Assembly (NCBI GenBank): GCA_963721115.1
Contig: CAVRIA010000024.1
Location: 36,646 to 100,645, forward strand
Reading direction: 5' to 3'
Source of the DNA: CAVRIA01 sp963721115
GTDB taxonomy: Bacteria > Desulfobacterota > Binatia > HRBIN30 > CADEER01
DNA: 64,000 nt
Both the position numbers and the translations under genes were made by a program. The notes beneath the pieces were generated by a model that did not search any database, had not been told where the DNA came from, and saw nothing but the letters and a program-made list of their open reading frames with translations. Of this stretch, positions 1 to 10,503 are shown piece after piece (positions within the stretch are counted from its first letter, which is position 1; the number at the start of each line of letters is the position of its first letter).

Positions 1-473
1 CCGTGAGCCCCGTCGAAATCCCCGATCGCGACGGCGACCGGATTGCGTCCCAGCGGAATCAGCCTCGGCACGCCGAAGCGGCCGTCGCCCTTGCCGGTGA
101 CCACCCAGACGCCGCGCGCCCGCTCGTCGGCGACGACGAGATCCGGGTACCCGTCGTTGTTTACGTCGCCGATCGCCGCGCCGCGCAGCGAGCTGCCGAA
201 GACGAGGTTGCGCCCGACCTCCAGCCGGGACGCCGACTGGGACGACCCGAGAAAGATCCTGACCGAGCCGCCCGCGCCGGCGACGACCGCGACGTCGTCC
301 TTGTGATCCCGGTTGAAGTCGCCGATCGCGATGTAGGCGCCGCGCGACGGCAGCGGCAGTGGGTCGGCACGGGAGAAATCGATCCCCGCCGCCGCGGGCC
401 GCACGCCGAGCAGCACGAGAAGCGCGGCGCCGGTCAGTAGTGCCGCCCCGCGTCGGTAGGATGCTCGCCCCAC
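1..473 (-). CDS. FG-GAP/VCBS repeat secreted protein (3' part cut by window edge)
   Basis: The reading frame is open from a GTG at 473 to the window edge, so the C-terminus is missing. The first about 30 residues are a Sec-type signal: basic start, a long Leu/Ala-rich core, then an Ala-Ala-Ala-Gly cleavage-like site. The rest shows repeated Asp-rich loops of the FG-GAP type (GDFNRDHKDD, GDVNNDGYPD, GDFDG) spaced as in integrin-like beta-propeller blades that bind calcium. The likely product is an exported beta-propeller protein; its ligand cannot be told. A purine-rich stretch precedes the GTG. Confidence 0.75.
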   Translation of the reverse strand, partial: MGRASYRRGAALLTGAALLVLLGVRPAAAGIDFSRADPLPLPSRGAYIAIGDFNRDHKDDVAVVAGAGGSVRIFLGSSQSASRLEVGRNLVFGSSLRGAAIGDVNNDGYPDLVVADERARGVWVVTGKGDGRFGVPRLIPLGRNPVAVAIGDFDGAH

Positions 474-598
474 TCTCTGCACGTTGTCTCTGTTCCCTCT
501 CGAGTCGGAAGAACCGGGCTGGAAAACGATTATGGCCGTACTCCGTCCCCGATAGTCAAGCAAGAAGCGCACGACCTGGGCCGCCCGGGGAGGCGACC

Positions 599-1491
599 TC
601 AGCGCTCCCTCAGCATCTGCTTCATCGTCGTGGCGTTCATCACGCCGAAGTTGGCGTAGCAGTTGTTGAAGATCACGTGCGCGGTACGCGCGTGCAACCG
701 CGCAGGCGGCCGTTCCACTCGGACAGCTCCGCCTCGCTGTACAGGTACTGGTAGCGCTCGGCGGCGGAGATGCCCTTCTTCGACCAGCTCTCCGCGTTGC
801 GGCCGTGAAAGCGCACGTAGGCGTCGTCGGTCGTGGTCTCGCAGACGGCGGGCACGGCCCCGGGCACGGCCGGCTCGTCGACGATGACGTACGCGAGCCC
901 GAGCGAGCGCAGGAGGTCGAACGCCCGCCCTCTCCTGCCCTCCTGCAGCCAGCTCGGGTGTCGGAACTCGACGGCAACGTCGTGCTCCGGCAGGCGATCC
1001 CGGCACTGCTCGATGTAGCCGGCGTTGCGCCGCGTGGCGGTGAACCAGGGCGGGAACTGAAAGACGAGGAATCCGAGCTTGCCCGCCCGGCGCAGCGGCT
1101 CCAGTGCCTGTGCGAACATCCGGAAGGAGAGGTCGCGCACCTCCTCGCTGGGGCTCGACAGGCGCGGCTTGGCGAGGTCCTCCTCGGCCAGCAGGTCCTT
1201 CACCGCCCGCGGCAGCCGCGCGGTCTCGGCGCCGTGCCCGGTGAGCAGGGCGAAGGCCTTGAAGTGAAACACGAAGTCCGCCGGCGTGCGCTCGACCCAG
1301 AGAGCCGCATTCCGCTCGGAAGGCAGCGCGTAGTAGGTCGAGTCCACCTCCACGGTGTCGAAGGACCCGGCGTAGAAGCGCAGTCGCTCCTCCGCGCTGC
1401 GAGCCGACGCCGGATAGAAGGCGCCACTGGCGATCAGCGTGGGATCGGTCCAGGAGGCGGTGCCGACGCGGAATCGGGGCGCCGAAGCCAT
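599..1491 (-). CDS. DUF72 (YecE-like) TIM-barrel protein, frameshifted near the 3' end
   Basis: The N-terminal part is a clear DUF72 protein: VGTASWTDP near the start, a VEVDSTYY segment, FVFHFKAF, and a VAVEFRHPSW block. Function of the family is unknown; it is a TIM-barrel relative. The frame starting at ATG 1491 (GGGTGGGG just upstream; a GTG at 1527 is the alternative) stops at 673 in a non-homologous tail. The expected family C-terminus, HVIFNNCYANFGV and a basic end, lies in another frame and stops at 599. Switching frame near 690-700 in a GC run restores a protein of about 297 residues, the family's normal size. One base appears to be missing. Confidence 0.8.
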
Positions 1492-1629
1492 GCCCCACCC
1501 ATACAGGGCCGCTCCACCCTTGCCCACTCGTCAGAGCCCTCGCGGCAAGGGAATGCCGCCGACTCTCGCCGGCGGCGCGGACGACACGGTCTCGTCCTTC
1601 GCGCATGCTTCTTGCTCAACCAGGGCGCG

Positions 1630-3597
1630 ATGGGCGCCACCGATCGTTACGCCGATCTCGAGCTGATCGGAGAAGGGGTTTCGGCCCGGGTCTACAAGGC
1701 CATCGACCCGACCAACGGAACGGTCGTGGCGATCAAGGTCCTCAATCCACACCTGCGCGCCGACCCCATCAGCCTGGAGCGATTTCGGCGTGAGATCCGC
1801 ATCACCCGATTCCTGAACCACCCGCAGATCGTCTCCATCTACGACCTGGTGACCGAGAGCGACGGCACCTACCTGGTGATGGAGTACATCGAGGGCGGCG
1901 ACCTCAAGAAGTACCTCAGGCTCAACGCCCCACTCGAGATCGACGCCGCCCTGGCGATCGTCACCCAGGTGCTGCGCATCCTCTCGGCCTGCCACGCCAG
2001 AAACGTCATCCACCGGGACCTGAAGCCTCAGAACATCATGGTCGACGAGAACCGGCTGGTCCGATTGCTCGACTTCGGCATCGCCCGTATGACGTCTCTC
2101 GGCGATCTGACGCAGACGGGAACCTCCCTGGGGTCGCCCGAGTACATGGCGCCGGAGCTCTTCGCCGCCAACACCTTCGACCCGCGCACCGACCTGTACG
2201 CGCTCGGAGTCATCGCCTTCGAGCTGCTGACCGGAGAGCTCCCCTTTCGTGGAGACTCTCTGGCGGTCCTCTACCACCAGCACCTGCGCGCCCCGCTGCC
2301 GCGTCTCGACGCGCATCGGCCGGACGCTCCGGCCTGGCTGCAGGATCTCCTCGAGCGCCTGCTCGCCAAGCAGGGCTACGATCGCTACCAGTCCGCCGAC
2401 GAAGTGCTGGCGGACATCGAGCGCCGCCAGGTCGTCGCCCGGGAGCTCCCCGCCCTCCCCCGGCGGGAGTGCGTCCGCTGTGGCGCCGAAACGACCGCGG
2501 AGCTCCCCGTCTGCGCGTTCTGCGGATTCAACCGGTTCGATGCCGGAAAGGCGGGAAATTGGCAGCTCCTGACCACCGACACCCAGGACCGCCGGAAGCT
2601 CAACCGATACTTGAAGTCCGCGCTCGGTGTCTCCCTGCCGCCAGCTTCGCGCCCGACCCCTCTGCTGGTATCGGGTCTCGATCGCTTCTCGGCCGAGATC
2701 ATCAAGAGCAGCGCCCAGAAGCACGGCATCTACCTGGAGGCGGAGCAGATGACGCGCGCACGGCGGGCGCGCCGGCCCCTCGTCGTACTGCTGCTGGTGC
2801 CCGGCCTCTTGAGCCTGGCGGCGACCTTCTGGGCACAGGCGGTCCTCTTTTCTCCGTGGAAGGCCATCGCAAACGCCTTCCGGTTCTGGAGCGGTCCGGA
2901 GCGGTGGACCTGGCTGATCAGCGGCGGGCCGGAGACGGTCACCGTCATCGAGATCGCCGCCTTCGGCTTCCTGACCTGGGCCGCGATCGGGATCTACCGC
3001 AAAGAGCGTCGCAAGCCGGTCTTGCGCAGCGACCAGCTCGTGCGTCGGGTCGACGAGGCGTACGGATGGCTGCGCGATCTCGTGCCCTTCTTCGCGTCGG
3101 CCGCCAGCACCTCACTCAAGACGCACATCTCCCAGATGGTCGAGAAGTACCTTCTGGTCCGGAAGCTCGGCGGCGACGCCGGGGCCGATGTCGCCGGCAA
3201 GCTCGAGGATCTTCTGAGAACGGCCGCCGAGGTAGCAAACGCGATAGCGGCCATGGAGCCGGGACTCGACCCGGCGCGACTGGCGCAGCTGAGCGATCGC
3301 CACGCGGCGCTGGAACGCGAGCTGGAGGCGTCGCCCGAGCCGGCACTGGTCGAGCGAAGGGAAGAGCTGGGGAACGAGATCGCCGCCGCCTGTGCCCTCG
3401 AGGAGAAGCACTCGCGCCTCACCAATCGACTCGTCCACCTGCAGTACGTCTTCAACTCCCTGCTCGGCCGGCTGCTCGTCCTGCAGGCGCCGCTGCAGGA
3501 GCCGGAGCGCGAGCTGCTCGAGGGGGCGGTGCGCGACCTCGCCGGCGACATCGAGCTGTCGCGCGCCATTCACGCCGAGCTGGGGGCGTTGCCGTGA
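1630..3597 (+). CDS. membrane-anchored Ser/Thr protein kinase with zinc ribbon and C-terminal helical region (copy 1)
   Basis: About 655 residues. Kinase domain residues 7-270: glycine loop GEGVSARV, VAIK lysine, catalytic HRDLKPQN near 128, DFG near 148, SPEYMAPE. A zinc-ribbon-like pair CVRCG...CAFCG follows near 281-299, then an unassigned region of about 80 residues, two predicted membrane segments (about 380-405 and 436-457) and a charged, mostly helical tail. The kinase is therefore cytoplasmic and tethered to the membrane. ATG 1630 has AGGGCG seven bases upstream. Its TGA overlaps the GTG of a paralogue of the same design, so the two are translationally coupled. Substrate unknown; the convergent neighbour is PspA. 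Confidence 0.9.
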   Translation: MGATDRYADLELIGEGVSARVYKAIDPTNGTVVAIKVLNPHLRADPISLERFRREIRITRFLNHPQIVSIYDLVTESDGTYLVMEYIEGGDLKKYLRLNAPLEIDAALAIVTQVLRILSACHARNVIHRDLKPQNIMVDENRLVRLLDFGIARMTSLGDLTQTGTSLGSPEYMAPELFAANTFDPRTDLYALGVIAFELLTGELPFRGDSLAVLYHQHLRAPLPRLDAHRPDAPAWLQDLLERLLAKQGYDRYQSADEVLADIERRQVVARELPALPRRECVRCGAETTAELPVCAFCGFNRFDAGKAGNWQLLTTDTQDRRKLNRYLKSALGVSLPPASRPTPLLVSGLDRFSAEIIKSSAQKHGIYLEAEQMTRARRARRPLVVLLLVPGLLSLAATFWAQAVLFSPWKAIANAFRFWSGPERWTWLISGGPETVTVIEIAAFGFLTWAAIGIYRKERRKPVLRSDQLVRRVDEAYGWLRDLVPFFASAASTSLKTHISQMVEKYLLVRKLGGDAGADVAGKLEDLLRTAAEVANAIAAMEPGLDPARLAQLSDRHAALERELEASPEPALVERREELGNEIAAACALEEKHSRLTNRLVHLQYVFNSLLGRLLVLQAPLQEPERELLEGAVRDLAGDIELSRAIHAELGALP

Positions 3598-5513
3598 ATC
3601 GCTACGACTCGCTGCCGCCCGGCCACGAGCTCGCCGGCCGCTTCACCGTCGAGCGGGTGCTCGGCCGCGGGCGCAGCTCGACGGTCTACCGGGCACTCGA
3701 CCGGCAGACGCAGACGCCGGTGGCTCTCAAGGTGCTCGACCCGTTCCTGGCGCCGGACCCGGCTGCGGTGGAACGCTTCGCCCGCGAGGCGCAGATCATC
3801 CGCTCGCTGCGCCATCCCAACGTGGTGCGCGTCTACTCGGTCCACCAGGACGGCGACCTGTCCATCCTCTGCATGGAATGCTGCGACGGCCTCGACGGCA
3901 AGAGGTACATCCAGCAGCGCGGGCCGATGCCGGTCGGAGAGTTTCTACCGGTCGCGCGTGCCATCGCCGGCGCCGTGCAGGACTGCCATCGGCTCGGCGT
4001 GCTGCACCGCGATCTCAAGCCGCAGAACGTGCTCATCGGTGCGGCCGGCGAGGTCAAGGTGGTCGACTTCGGCATCTCGAAGGTCAGCACCATGTCCGAC
4101 CTGACGAAGACGGGCACGATCATCGGCACGCCGGAGTACATGGCGCCGGAGCTCTTTCGTTCGCCGCGCGCCGACGCGCGCTCGGACGTCTACGGCCTGG
4201 GGGCGATCTTCTACGAGCTGCTGGCGGGGCGCCCCCCGTACCCCGCCGGCTCCCTTCCCGCCGTCCTGGCGCAGCAGATCCGCGGCGAGCTGACACCGCT
4301 GGGCCTTCTGCGTCCGGACGCGCCCCCCTGGCTGGCCGCGGTCGTCGCCAAGTGCCTGCGCCTGGACCCGAACGCGCGTTACCAGAGCTGCGACGAGCTA
4401 CTCGAGGACCTGGAGCGCGGCGAGCGCGCGACCGCCCTGGGCGAGGAGACACGCGGCCGTTCGATCTGCCTCGGCTGCAAGACCGAGATCATCCCCGGTC
4501 TGCCCTTCTGCCACGGCTGTGGACGGTTCGTCGCCGACGTCTACGCGCGCGGGCGCTACTCTGTCATCCTGCGGCGCTGTGACGACCCGGCGGCTCTGGC
4601 CCGGCACCTGCGCGGCACCTTCGCCGGCGCCCTGCGGGTCGACCCGCAGCGGCTGCGCCCGCCGGTCATTGTCGTCCGCGGCGTCAGCCGCCAGACCGCG
4701 GCAAGCCTGGCGCACGAGCTCTCCGCCCTGCCCTGCGATCCGCGCGTCACCGACAGCCTGTCGCGCGACCTCGAGCTGCCGCGCTACTCGCTGGCGCTGG
4801 CGCTCCTGCCGATCCTGCCCGTTCTGGCGGCGGGCACCACCTTGCCCATGCTGGTGAAGATTGCGCTCGTGCTCGCCGGAGAGCTGATCCTGATGGGTCT
4901 GTACCGCCTCCGCACCCGACCGCTGGTCAGCGTGCGCCGCCTGCGCCGGCGCAGGCACGCGGCGATCGATCCGATCGTGCTCGGCCTCGCCGGCGGCATC
5001 CGCCGCCTCCGCGATCCGAATCTGGCGACGCTGGCCGGCCGCGCCGCGGCGAGCTACCTGCGCCTGCGCAGTGCCCTGGAAAACGGCTCGGCGCCGATCG
5101 ATGCAGACGGGTTGGCGCGAGTGGTCGGCGCCGGTCTCGAAGCGGCCCGCACCCTGGAGCGCTACGAGGCCTTCCTCTCGTCGCGCAGCCTGAACGACAT
5201 CAAGGAGAGGCTGGCCGTGGTCGAGGCGCGCCTGCAGTCTTCGAATGGCGCGGCGGCTGTCGACGAGCTGGTTCGGGCCAAGGTCGCCCTGCAGAGAGAC
5301 TTCGCCGCCTATCTCGACGTCCAGGAGCAGCACGCGCGGCTCTACAACGGGCTGTTGCAGCTGAACGCGGTGCTGCGACGCCTGGAGGGCTCGCTGAGCG
5401 TCGCCGGCGCCGGTAACGACGGCGCCGCGGAGCTGGCGCACCTGGAGAACGAGCTTCGCTTGGCGGAGGACGACCCGCTGCAGGCGGAGGCACGGGACGG
5501 AAGCCCGGGCTGA
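3594..5513 (+). CDS. membrane-anchored Ser/Thr protein kinase with zinc ribbon and C-terminal helical region (copy 2)
   Basis: About 639 residues, starting at GTG 3594 inside the stop of copy 1 (GTGA overlap). Kinase landmarks are intact: GRGRSSTVY, VALK, HRDLKPQN near 138, VVDFGISK, TPEYMAPE. Then come a CLGC...CHGC zinc-ribbon-like pair, an alpha/beta-looking linker, two adjacent hydrophobic segments, and a long helical/coiled-coil tail. The same order of parts as copy 1, but only moderate sequence similarity, points to an old duplication kept as a pair, perhaps acting as a heterodimer (inference). It ends two bases before the stop of convergent pspA. Confidence 0.9.
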   Translation: MNRYDSLPPGHELAGRFTVERVLGRGRSSTVYRALDRQTQTPVALKVLDPFLAPDPAAVERFAREAQIIRSLRHPNVVRVYSVHQDGDLSILCMECCDGLDGKRYIQQRGPMPVGEFLPVARAIAGAVQDCHRLGVLHRDLKPQNVLIGAAGEVKVVDFGISKVSTMSDLTKTGTIIGTPEYMAPELFRSPRADARSDVYGLGAIFYELLAGRPPYPAGSLPAVLAQQIRGELTPLGLLRPDAPPWLAAVVAKCLRLDPNARYQSCDELLEDLERGERATALGEETRGRSICLGCKTEIIPGLPFCHGCGRFVADVYARGRYSVILRRCDDPAALARHLRGTFAGALRVDPQRLRPPVIVVRGVSRQTAASLAHELSALPCDPRVTDSLSRDLELPRYSLALALLPILPVLAAGTTLPMLVKIALVLAGELILMGLYRLRTRPLVSVRRLRRRRHAAIDPIVLGLAGGIRRLRDPNLATLAGRAAASYLRLRSALENGSAPIDADGLARVVGAGLEAARTLERYEAFLSSRSLNDIKERLAVVEARLQSSNGAAAVDELVRAKVALQRDFAAYLDVQEQHARLYNGLLQLNAVLRRLEGSLSVAGAGNDGAAELAHLENELRLAEDDPLQAEARDGSPG

Positions 5514-5515
5514 GA

Positions 5516-6196
5516 TCAGACGTGACCTTCGGCCAGTCTCGCCTTCAGCTGGTCGAGAGCGTCGCCGCCGCGCTTCGCCTTCTCGAGCGTGGCGAAGCGC
5601 GCCTCGAGATCGGCGTCGACCGTCTCGCCCCCCATCTCCAGGGCCGCCTCCGTCTCCGCCTCGATGACGCGGATGCGCTCGCTGAGCTTGTCCATCAGCT
5701 CCATCGGCGAGTCGTCCGAGCGCACGGACAGGGACTCGTGCACCTTTTTCGTCGTCTCCGCCGAGCGGTAGCGCGCCAGCAGAAGAGTGTACTTGCGCTT
5801 CGCCTCGGCGACCCGATCCTTGCTCGCGCGCAGGGACTGCTTGAGCTTCCCGGTCGCCGCCTTCTGCTCCTCCCAGCTCTTCTGCAGGACGAGCGAGCGA
5901 GCCTCCAGCTCGTCCTTCTTCAGCAGCGCCTCGCGCGCCAGGCCGTCGTCGCCGGACTCGACCGCCAGGACGGCGCGCTTCTCCCACTCCGCCGCCTGCG
6001 CCATCAGATCCTCGATCTCCATCTTCAGCCGTTTCTCGTCGGCCAGCGCCCGCGCCACCGCCTTCTGCAGGTCGCGCATCTGCGCGTTCAGCTCGTTCAC
6101 GAACACCGCCAGCTGCTCCTCCGGATCCTCGAGCCGGTCGAGCAGCTTCTCCGTCTTGCCCCGAACGATCAAGCTGAACCTTCGGAAGACCTTCAT
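5516..6196 (-). CDS. pspA: PspA/IM30 family membrane-stress protein
   Basis: A 226-residue, almost entirely helical protein with the family's start (MKVFRRFSLIVRGKTEKLLD), a PEEQL segment and long charged coiled-coil helices, ESCRT-III-like in fold. PspA proteins bind damaged inner membrane and help hold the proton motive force. The ATG follows AAGGAGGAACG. A good sigma-54 promoter lies about 45 bases upstream, matching the sigma-54 control known for enterobacterial psp. It converges with the two membrane Ser/Thr kinases and is divergent from a sigma-54 activator. No pspB or pspC is seen here. Confidence 0.92.
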   Translation of the reverse strand: MKVFRRFSLIVRGKTEKLLDRLEDPEEQLAVFVNELNAQMRDLQKAVARALADEKRLKMEIEDLMAQAAEWEKRAVLAVESGDDGLAREALLKKDELEARSLVLQKSWEEQKAATGKLKQSLRASKDRVAEAKRKYTLLLARYRSAETTKKVHESLSVRSDDSPMELMDKLSERIRVIEAETEAALEMGGETVDADLEARFATLEKAKRGGDALDQLKARLAEGHV

Positions 6197-6240
6197 CGAC
6201 GTTCCTCCTTGTGCCGGCGGTATGGCGCCGGGCTTATTCT

Positions 6241-6256
6241 AGCAAAGCACACGCCA
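6241..6256 (-). promoter_or_regulatory. sigma-54 (-24/-12) promoter of pspA
   Basis: On the minus strand the sequence reads TGGCGTG, four bases, then TTGCT, against the consensus TGGCACG-N4-TTGCW. The invariant GG and GC are exactly ten bases apart. It lies about 45 bases upstream of the pspA start, in the divergent gap shared with the NtrC-type regulator. Confidence 0.72.
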
Positions 6257-6433
6257 TTCAACGGCCAGGACGCCGATCGGTCCGCCGCCTCGTCCGAGGC
6301 TCGGCCGGCTGGTCGCGGTTTTGCCACAACCCGTACGTTTGCGTCGGCGGCGGCGATTGGCGAATGATCGGGGGAAGCCGATGGGTCCCTTTCCTCAGAA
6401 TGCGTTCCGCGCCGGCGCCGGGCGCCTCGACCG

Positions 6434-7777
<1,344 letters not shown>

Positions 7778-7830
7778 CCGGTTCTCGGCCGCTCTCGCCC
7801 GGTGTACGATGTGCACTGGAGGAAGAAGAC

Positions 7831-8115
7831 ATGCCGAAGGCGACGTGGAAGGGAGCGGTCCTGGCGGAGAGCGCCCACTGCGAGGTGGTCGAGGGCAACC
7901 AGTACTTCCCGCCCGATTCGATCCGGCGCGAGTACTTCCGCGCCAGCGAGACGCACACGGTCTGCCCCTGGAAGGGCACCGCCAGCTACTACGATGTGGT
8001 GGTCGACGGGCAGACGAACAAGGACGCCGCCTGGTACTACCCGCAGCCGAAGGACGCGGCCAAGCAGATCAAGGACCACGTCTCCTTCTGGCACGGCGTC
8101 GAGATCGAAATGTAG
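7831..8115 (+). CDS. DUF427 domain protein
   Basis: 94 residues, a full-length stand-alone DUF427 domain. Visible family features are the N-terminal strand pair, TVCPWKGTASYYDVVV in the middle and AAWYYPQPKDAA toward the end. The family is a small beta-rich fold of unsettled function. ATG 7831 has GGAGGAAG eight bases upstream. It sits 53 bases after the sigma-54 regulator on the same strand and could share its transcript; nothing else links the two. Confidence 0.88.
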   Translation: MPKATWKGAVLAESAHCEVVEGNQYFPPDSIRREYFRASETHTVCPWKGTASYYDVVVDGQTNKDAAWYYPQPKDAAKQIKDHVSFWHGVEIEM

Positions 8116-8136
8116 CAGGGACGCCCATGCGCTTGA

Positions 8137-9873
8137 CTAGTCGAGCTCGAATCGACCGCGCATCATCGTGAGAATGCTGCCGGCCGGGAACTCGTAGGCG
8201 CTCAGGGCGCCGCGCAGGTTCTGCCACCAGGCGGGCGGCGGCCCGAAGACGCGCGTGCCGAACAGCTCGATCAGGCGCTCCCCGAGCCCCTTCTGCTTCG
8301 GGTAGAAGACCAGCTCGACCTTGCGCGACACGGGAATGCCCACTGCCGTCTTGGCGGCGTCGAGGGCGGCGAAGAAGCCGCCCGTCTCGTCCACCAGGCC
8401 GTTCGCCAGCGCCTGCTCGCCGGTCCAGACGCGCCCCCGCCCGATCTCGTTGACCCGCTGCGGCGTCAGCTCGCGCCCTTCCGACACGCGCTGCACGAAG
8501 ACGTCGTACACGCGCTGCATGCTGTCGACCAGGTGCGCCCGCGCGCTCGCGGTCAGGGGCGTCGTGAGCGACGTCATGTCGGCCAGCTCGCCGCGCTTCA
8601 GTGTCTCGCTGTTGATGCCCAGCTTGGCGAGGAGGCCGCCGATGTTGGGCCTGGTCAGGACGACGCCGATCGATCCGGTGAGGCTTCCCGGCTGCGCGAG
8701 GATGCGTGTCGCCCCGGCGGCGATGTAGTAGCCGCCCGACCCGGCGACGTCGGACATGGAGACGATGATCGGCTTCTTGCGCGCTGCGCGCCGCGTCGCC
8801 CGCCAGATGAGGTCGGAAGCCAGGGCGGAGCCGCCCGGGCTGTCGATGCGGAAGACGATGGCCTTGACGTCGTCGTCGTCGCCGGCTTTGTCGAACGCCT
8901 CGACGATGGTGTCCGAGCCCATGGCGACGCGGCCGGTGACGGCGCTCGACTCGCTCTCGCCGGTCACGATCGGCCCCACCCCGTAGACCACCGCGATCTT
9001 GCCGTCGGGCCAGACGTCGCGAGGCTCCAGACCGCCGGCTGTGCCGTACTTGTCGGCGGGCAGGAAGTCGCGCTTTTCCCCCAACAGCTCGGTGCGGAGC
9101 TGGTCGAGGAAGTGCACGCCGTCGGCGAGGTGGCGCCCCTGCAGCTCCGCGGCGCTCGCCGGGCTGGCGTCGATCGCCGCCCGTACGGCGTCGGGGTCGA
9201 GATTGCGGTCGTTGGCGATTCCGCTCACCAGCTGCGAGTAGAGGCTGTCGAGGAGGGAGTTCTCCATCTCGCGCTGGTACGGAGACATCTCCTTGTTGGC
9301 GATCATGTCGCCGAAGGTCTTGTACTCGCGGATCTTCTCGACGTTCATCTGGATGTCGAGCTTGTCCCAGACGCCGCCGAGAAAGACGTATTGCCCGACC
9401 AGGCCGCTGAGCGGCGCCGTGCCGGCCGGCGGCAGGTCGATGGTGTCGGCGGCGCTGGCGATGTAGTACTCGAGCGTGCTGTTGGCGAACTCCTGCTCCA
9501 GGTAAGCGCGCAGTGGCTTACCGCTGTTCCGAAAGCGGAGGAGAGCGTCGCGGATGTCCTGCGCCTTCGCCCAGCCGATCTCGAGCGAGCGCACGCGAAT
9601 GACCATGCCCGCGACGCGGCTGTCGTCGGCGGCCTCGCGGATGACCGCCAGGACGTCGAAGAGCGACGGCGACGGCTCGCCGAACAGCCGCTTGAGCACC
9701 CCGTCGGGTGCGCGTTCGGCGTAGTTGCCCTGCAGGTCGAGAAGGACGTAGCTCCCTTCCGGCACGGCCGGGCCGGCCCACCACGGGCGGCTGAGCCACA
9801 CGCCGATGAGCACGGCGATCAACACGATCATCCAGCGCCGTCGCCGCCGTCTCCGCCTCCTGCCGTCGTCCAT
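8137..9873 (-). CDS. sppA: signal peptide peptidase SppA, 67K type
   Basis: 578 residues, the long tandem-domain form. A polyarginine start is followed by one membrane anchor (about residues 14-30), then two ClpP-like domains. The catalytic Ser is in DVAGSGGYYIAAGA; the general-base Lys is expected in the first repeat at GWAKAQDIRDAL. FRIDSPGGSALASDLIW is the conserved oxyanion region. The protein digests cleaved signal peptides in the inner membrane. GGGGGACA precedes the ATG. It converges with the DUF427 gene, 21 bases apart. Confidence 0.93.
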   Translation of the reverse strand: MDDGRRRRRRRRRWMIVLIAVLIGVWLSRPWWAGPAVPEGSYVLLDLQGNYAERAPDGVLKRLFGEPSPSLFDVLAVIREAADDSRVAGMVIRVRSLEIGWAKAQDIRDALLRFRNSGKPLRAYLEQEFANSTLEYYIASAADTIDLPPAGTAPLSGLVGQYVFLGGVWDKLDIQMNVEKIREYKTFGDMIANKEMSPYQREMENSLLDSLYSQLVSGIANDRNLDPDAVRAAIDASPASAAELQGRHLADGVHFLDQLRTELLGEKRDFLPADKYGTAGGLEPRDVWPDGKIAVVYGVGPIVTGESESSAVTGRVAMGSDTIVEAFDKAGDDDDVKAIVFRIDSPGGSALASDLIWRATRRAARKKPIIVSMSDVAGSGGYYIAAGATRILAQPGSLTGSIGVVLTRPNIGGLLAKLGINSETLKRGELADMTSLTTPLTASARAHLVDSMQRVYDVFVQRVSEGRELTPQRVNEIGRGRVWTGEQALANGLVDETGGFFAALDAAKTAVGIPVSRKVELVFYPKQKGLGERLIELFGTRVFGPPPAWWQNLRGALSAYEFPAGSILTMMRGRFELD

Positions 9874-9942
9874 TGTCCCCCATCATTGGCGGATGAGCGC
9901 AGCGGCGCAAGCGCCGCGGGCTCGGGACCGAGCTGGATCCGT

Positions 9943-9974
9943 CCGATCGGTCCGATTGGTCCGATCGGTCCGAT
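9943..9974. repeat. nine-base tandem repeat, about 3.5 units
   Basis: Units CCGATCGGT, CCGATTGGT, CCGATCGGT and a final CCGAT run head to tail. Each unit contains the palindrome CCGATCGG or a one-base variant of it. No coding frame is supported here. It could be a simple-sequence tract or a small array of protein-binding sites. Confidence 0.7.
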
Positions 9975-10207
9975 GAGACGAGAGGCGCGGTCAGGTGTGG
10001 GGACGGGCGGACTTTTCGGCCGGCGGCGCCGCAGACCGACGCTCCTGCCGTGGGCGTCGGTGTTGCCGCGAGCGGTGTCGCCGTGACCGCTCCGGTGGTC
10101 GGGAGCTGGCTGCGCCACCTCGCCAACCAGCGCGGCATGGAGAAGGATGCGGGTCACGGCTCGCAAGTGGCCCCGACGCGCACAATCGCGGCGGCGGAGA
10201 CGTCTCC

Positions 10208-10279
10208 TGCCTCGTCGAGGGACGCGCCTCCGGCAACGGCGCGATCGAGGGCTGCGTCTGCTCGGTCGACGAGCACTAG
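10208..10279 (+). other. possible C-terminus of a short cysteine-rich peptide (copy A)
   Basis: The frame ending at TAG 10277-10279 encodes CLVEGRASGNGAIEGCVCSV plus a short tail. The same spacing C-x-VEG-x-A, then I-[DE]-G-C-x-C-S-V, ends the short peptide at 14685-14864. The two DNA copies differ often at third codon positions (GGA/GGT, TGC/TGT), which favours translation. The start is unclear: the same frame runs back to a GTG at 9995 without family-like sequence, and a neighbouring frame from ATG 10137 would need a frameshift. Confidence 0.35.
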
Positions 10280-10503
10280 CCTGCAGTCTCCACCCGGTCA
10301 GTCACAGTAACTTCCCCGACCTCTAACAGAGCCGGAAAGTCCCCGTAACACGGGCGGCGTAGGCTCTTCCCCGTGAACCACAATCGAGTTGGCGGTCTGG
10401 CCGCGGCGGCGCTCGGGTCGTTCCGTCCAGTCGCCGGCGCCGCGAGCCAGCTCGGCCGGTGAGCCACCGGCTCGCCGTTCCGACGACGAGAAGGAGAGGA
10501 CTC

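Larger units (their letters stand above)
9874..10503. other. 630-base gap between sppA and the sulfotransferase gene
   Basis: No convincing long gene. It contains a short tandem repeat (9943-9974) and, at its right part, the cysteine-rich segment at 10208-10279 described separately. Longer frames across it are low-complexity Arg/Pro/Gly. The promoter of the sulfotransferase gene should lie in the last 200 bases, but I could not place it. Confidence 0.5.

Noticed and set aside
8533..10086. Long rightward open frame across sppA
   Set aside because: It is the high-GC antisense shadow of sppA; composition is Arg/Ala/Val/Gly-rich without any domain.
9828..10166. Leftward frame with IGPIGPIGPIG repeats
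   Set aside because: The repeat is just the translated nine-base tandem array; flanks are low complexity and the frame overlaps the sppA start.
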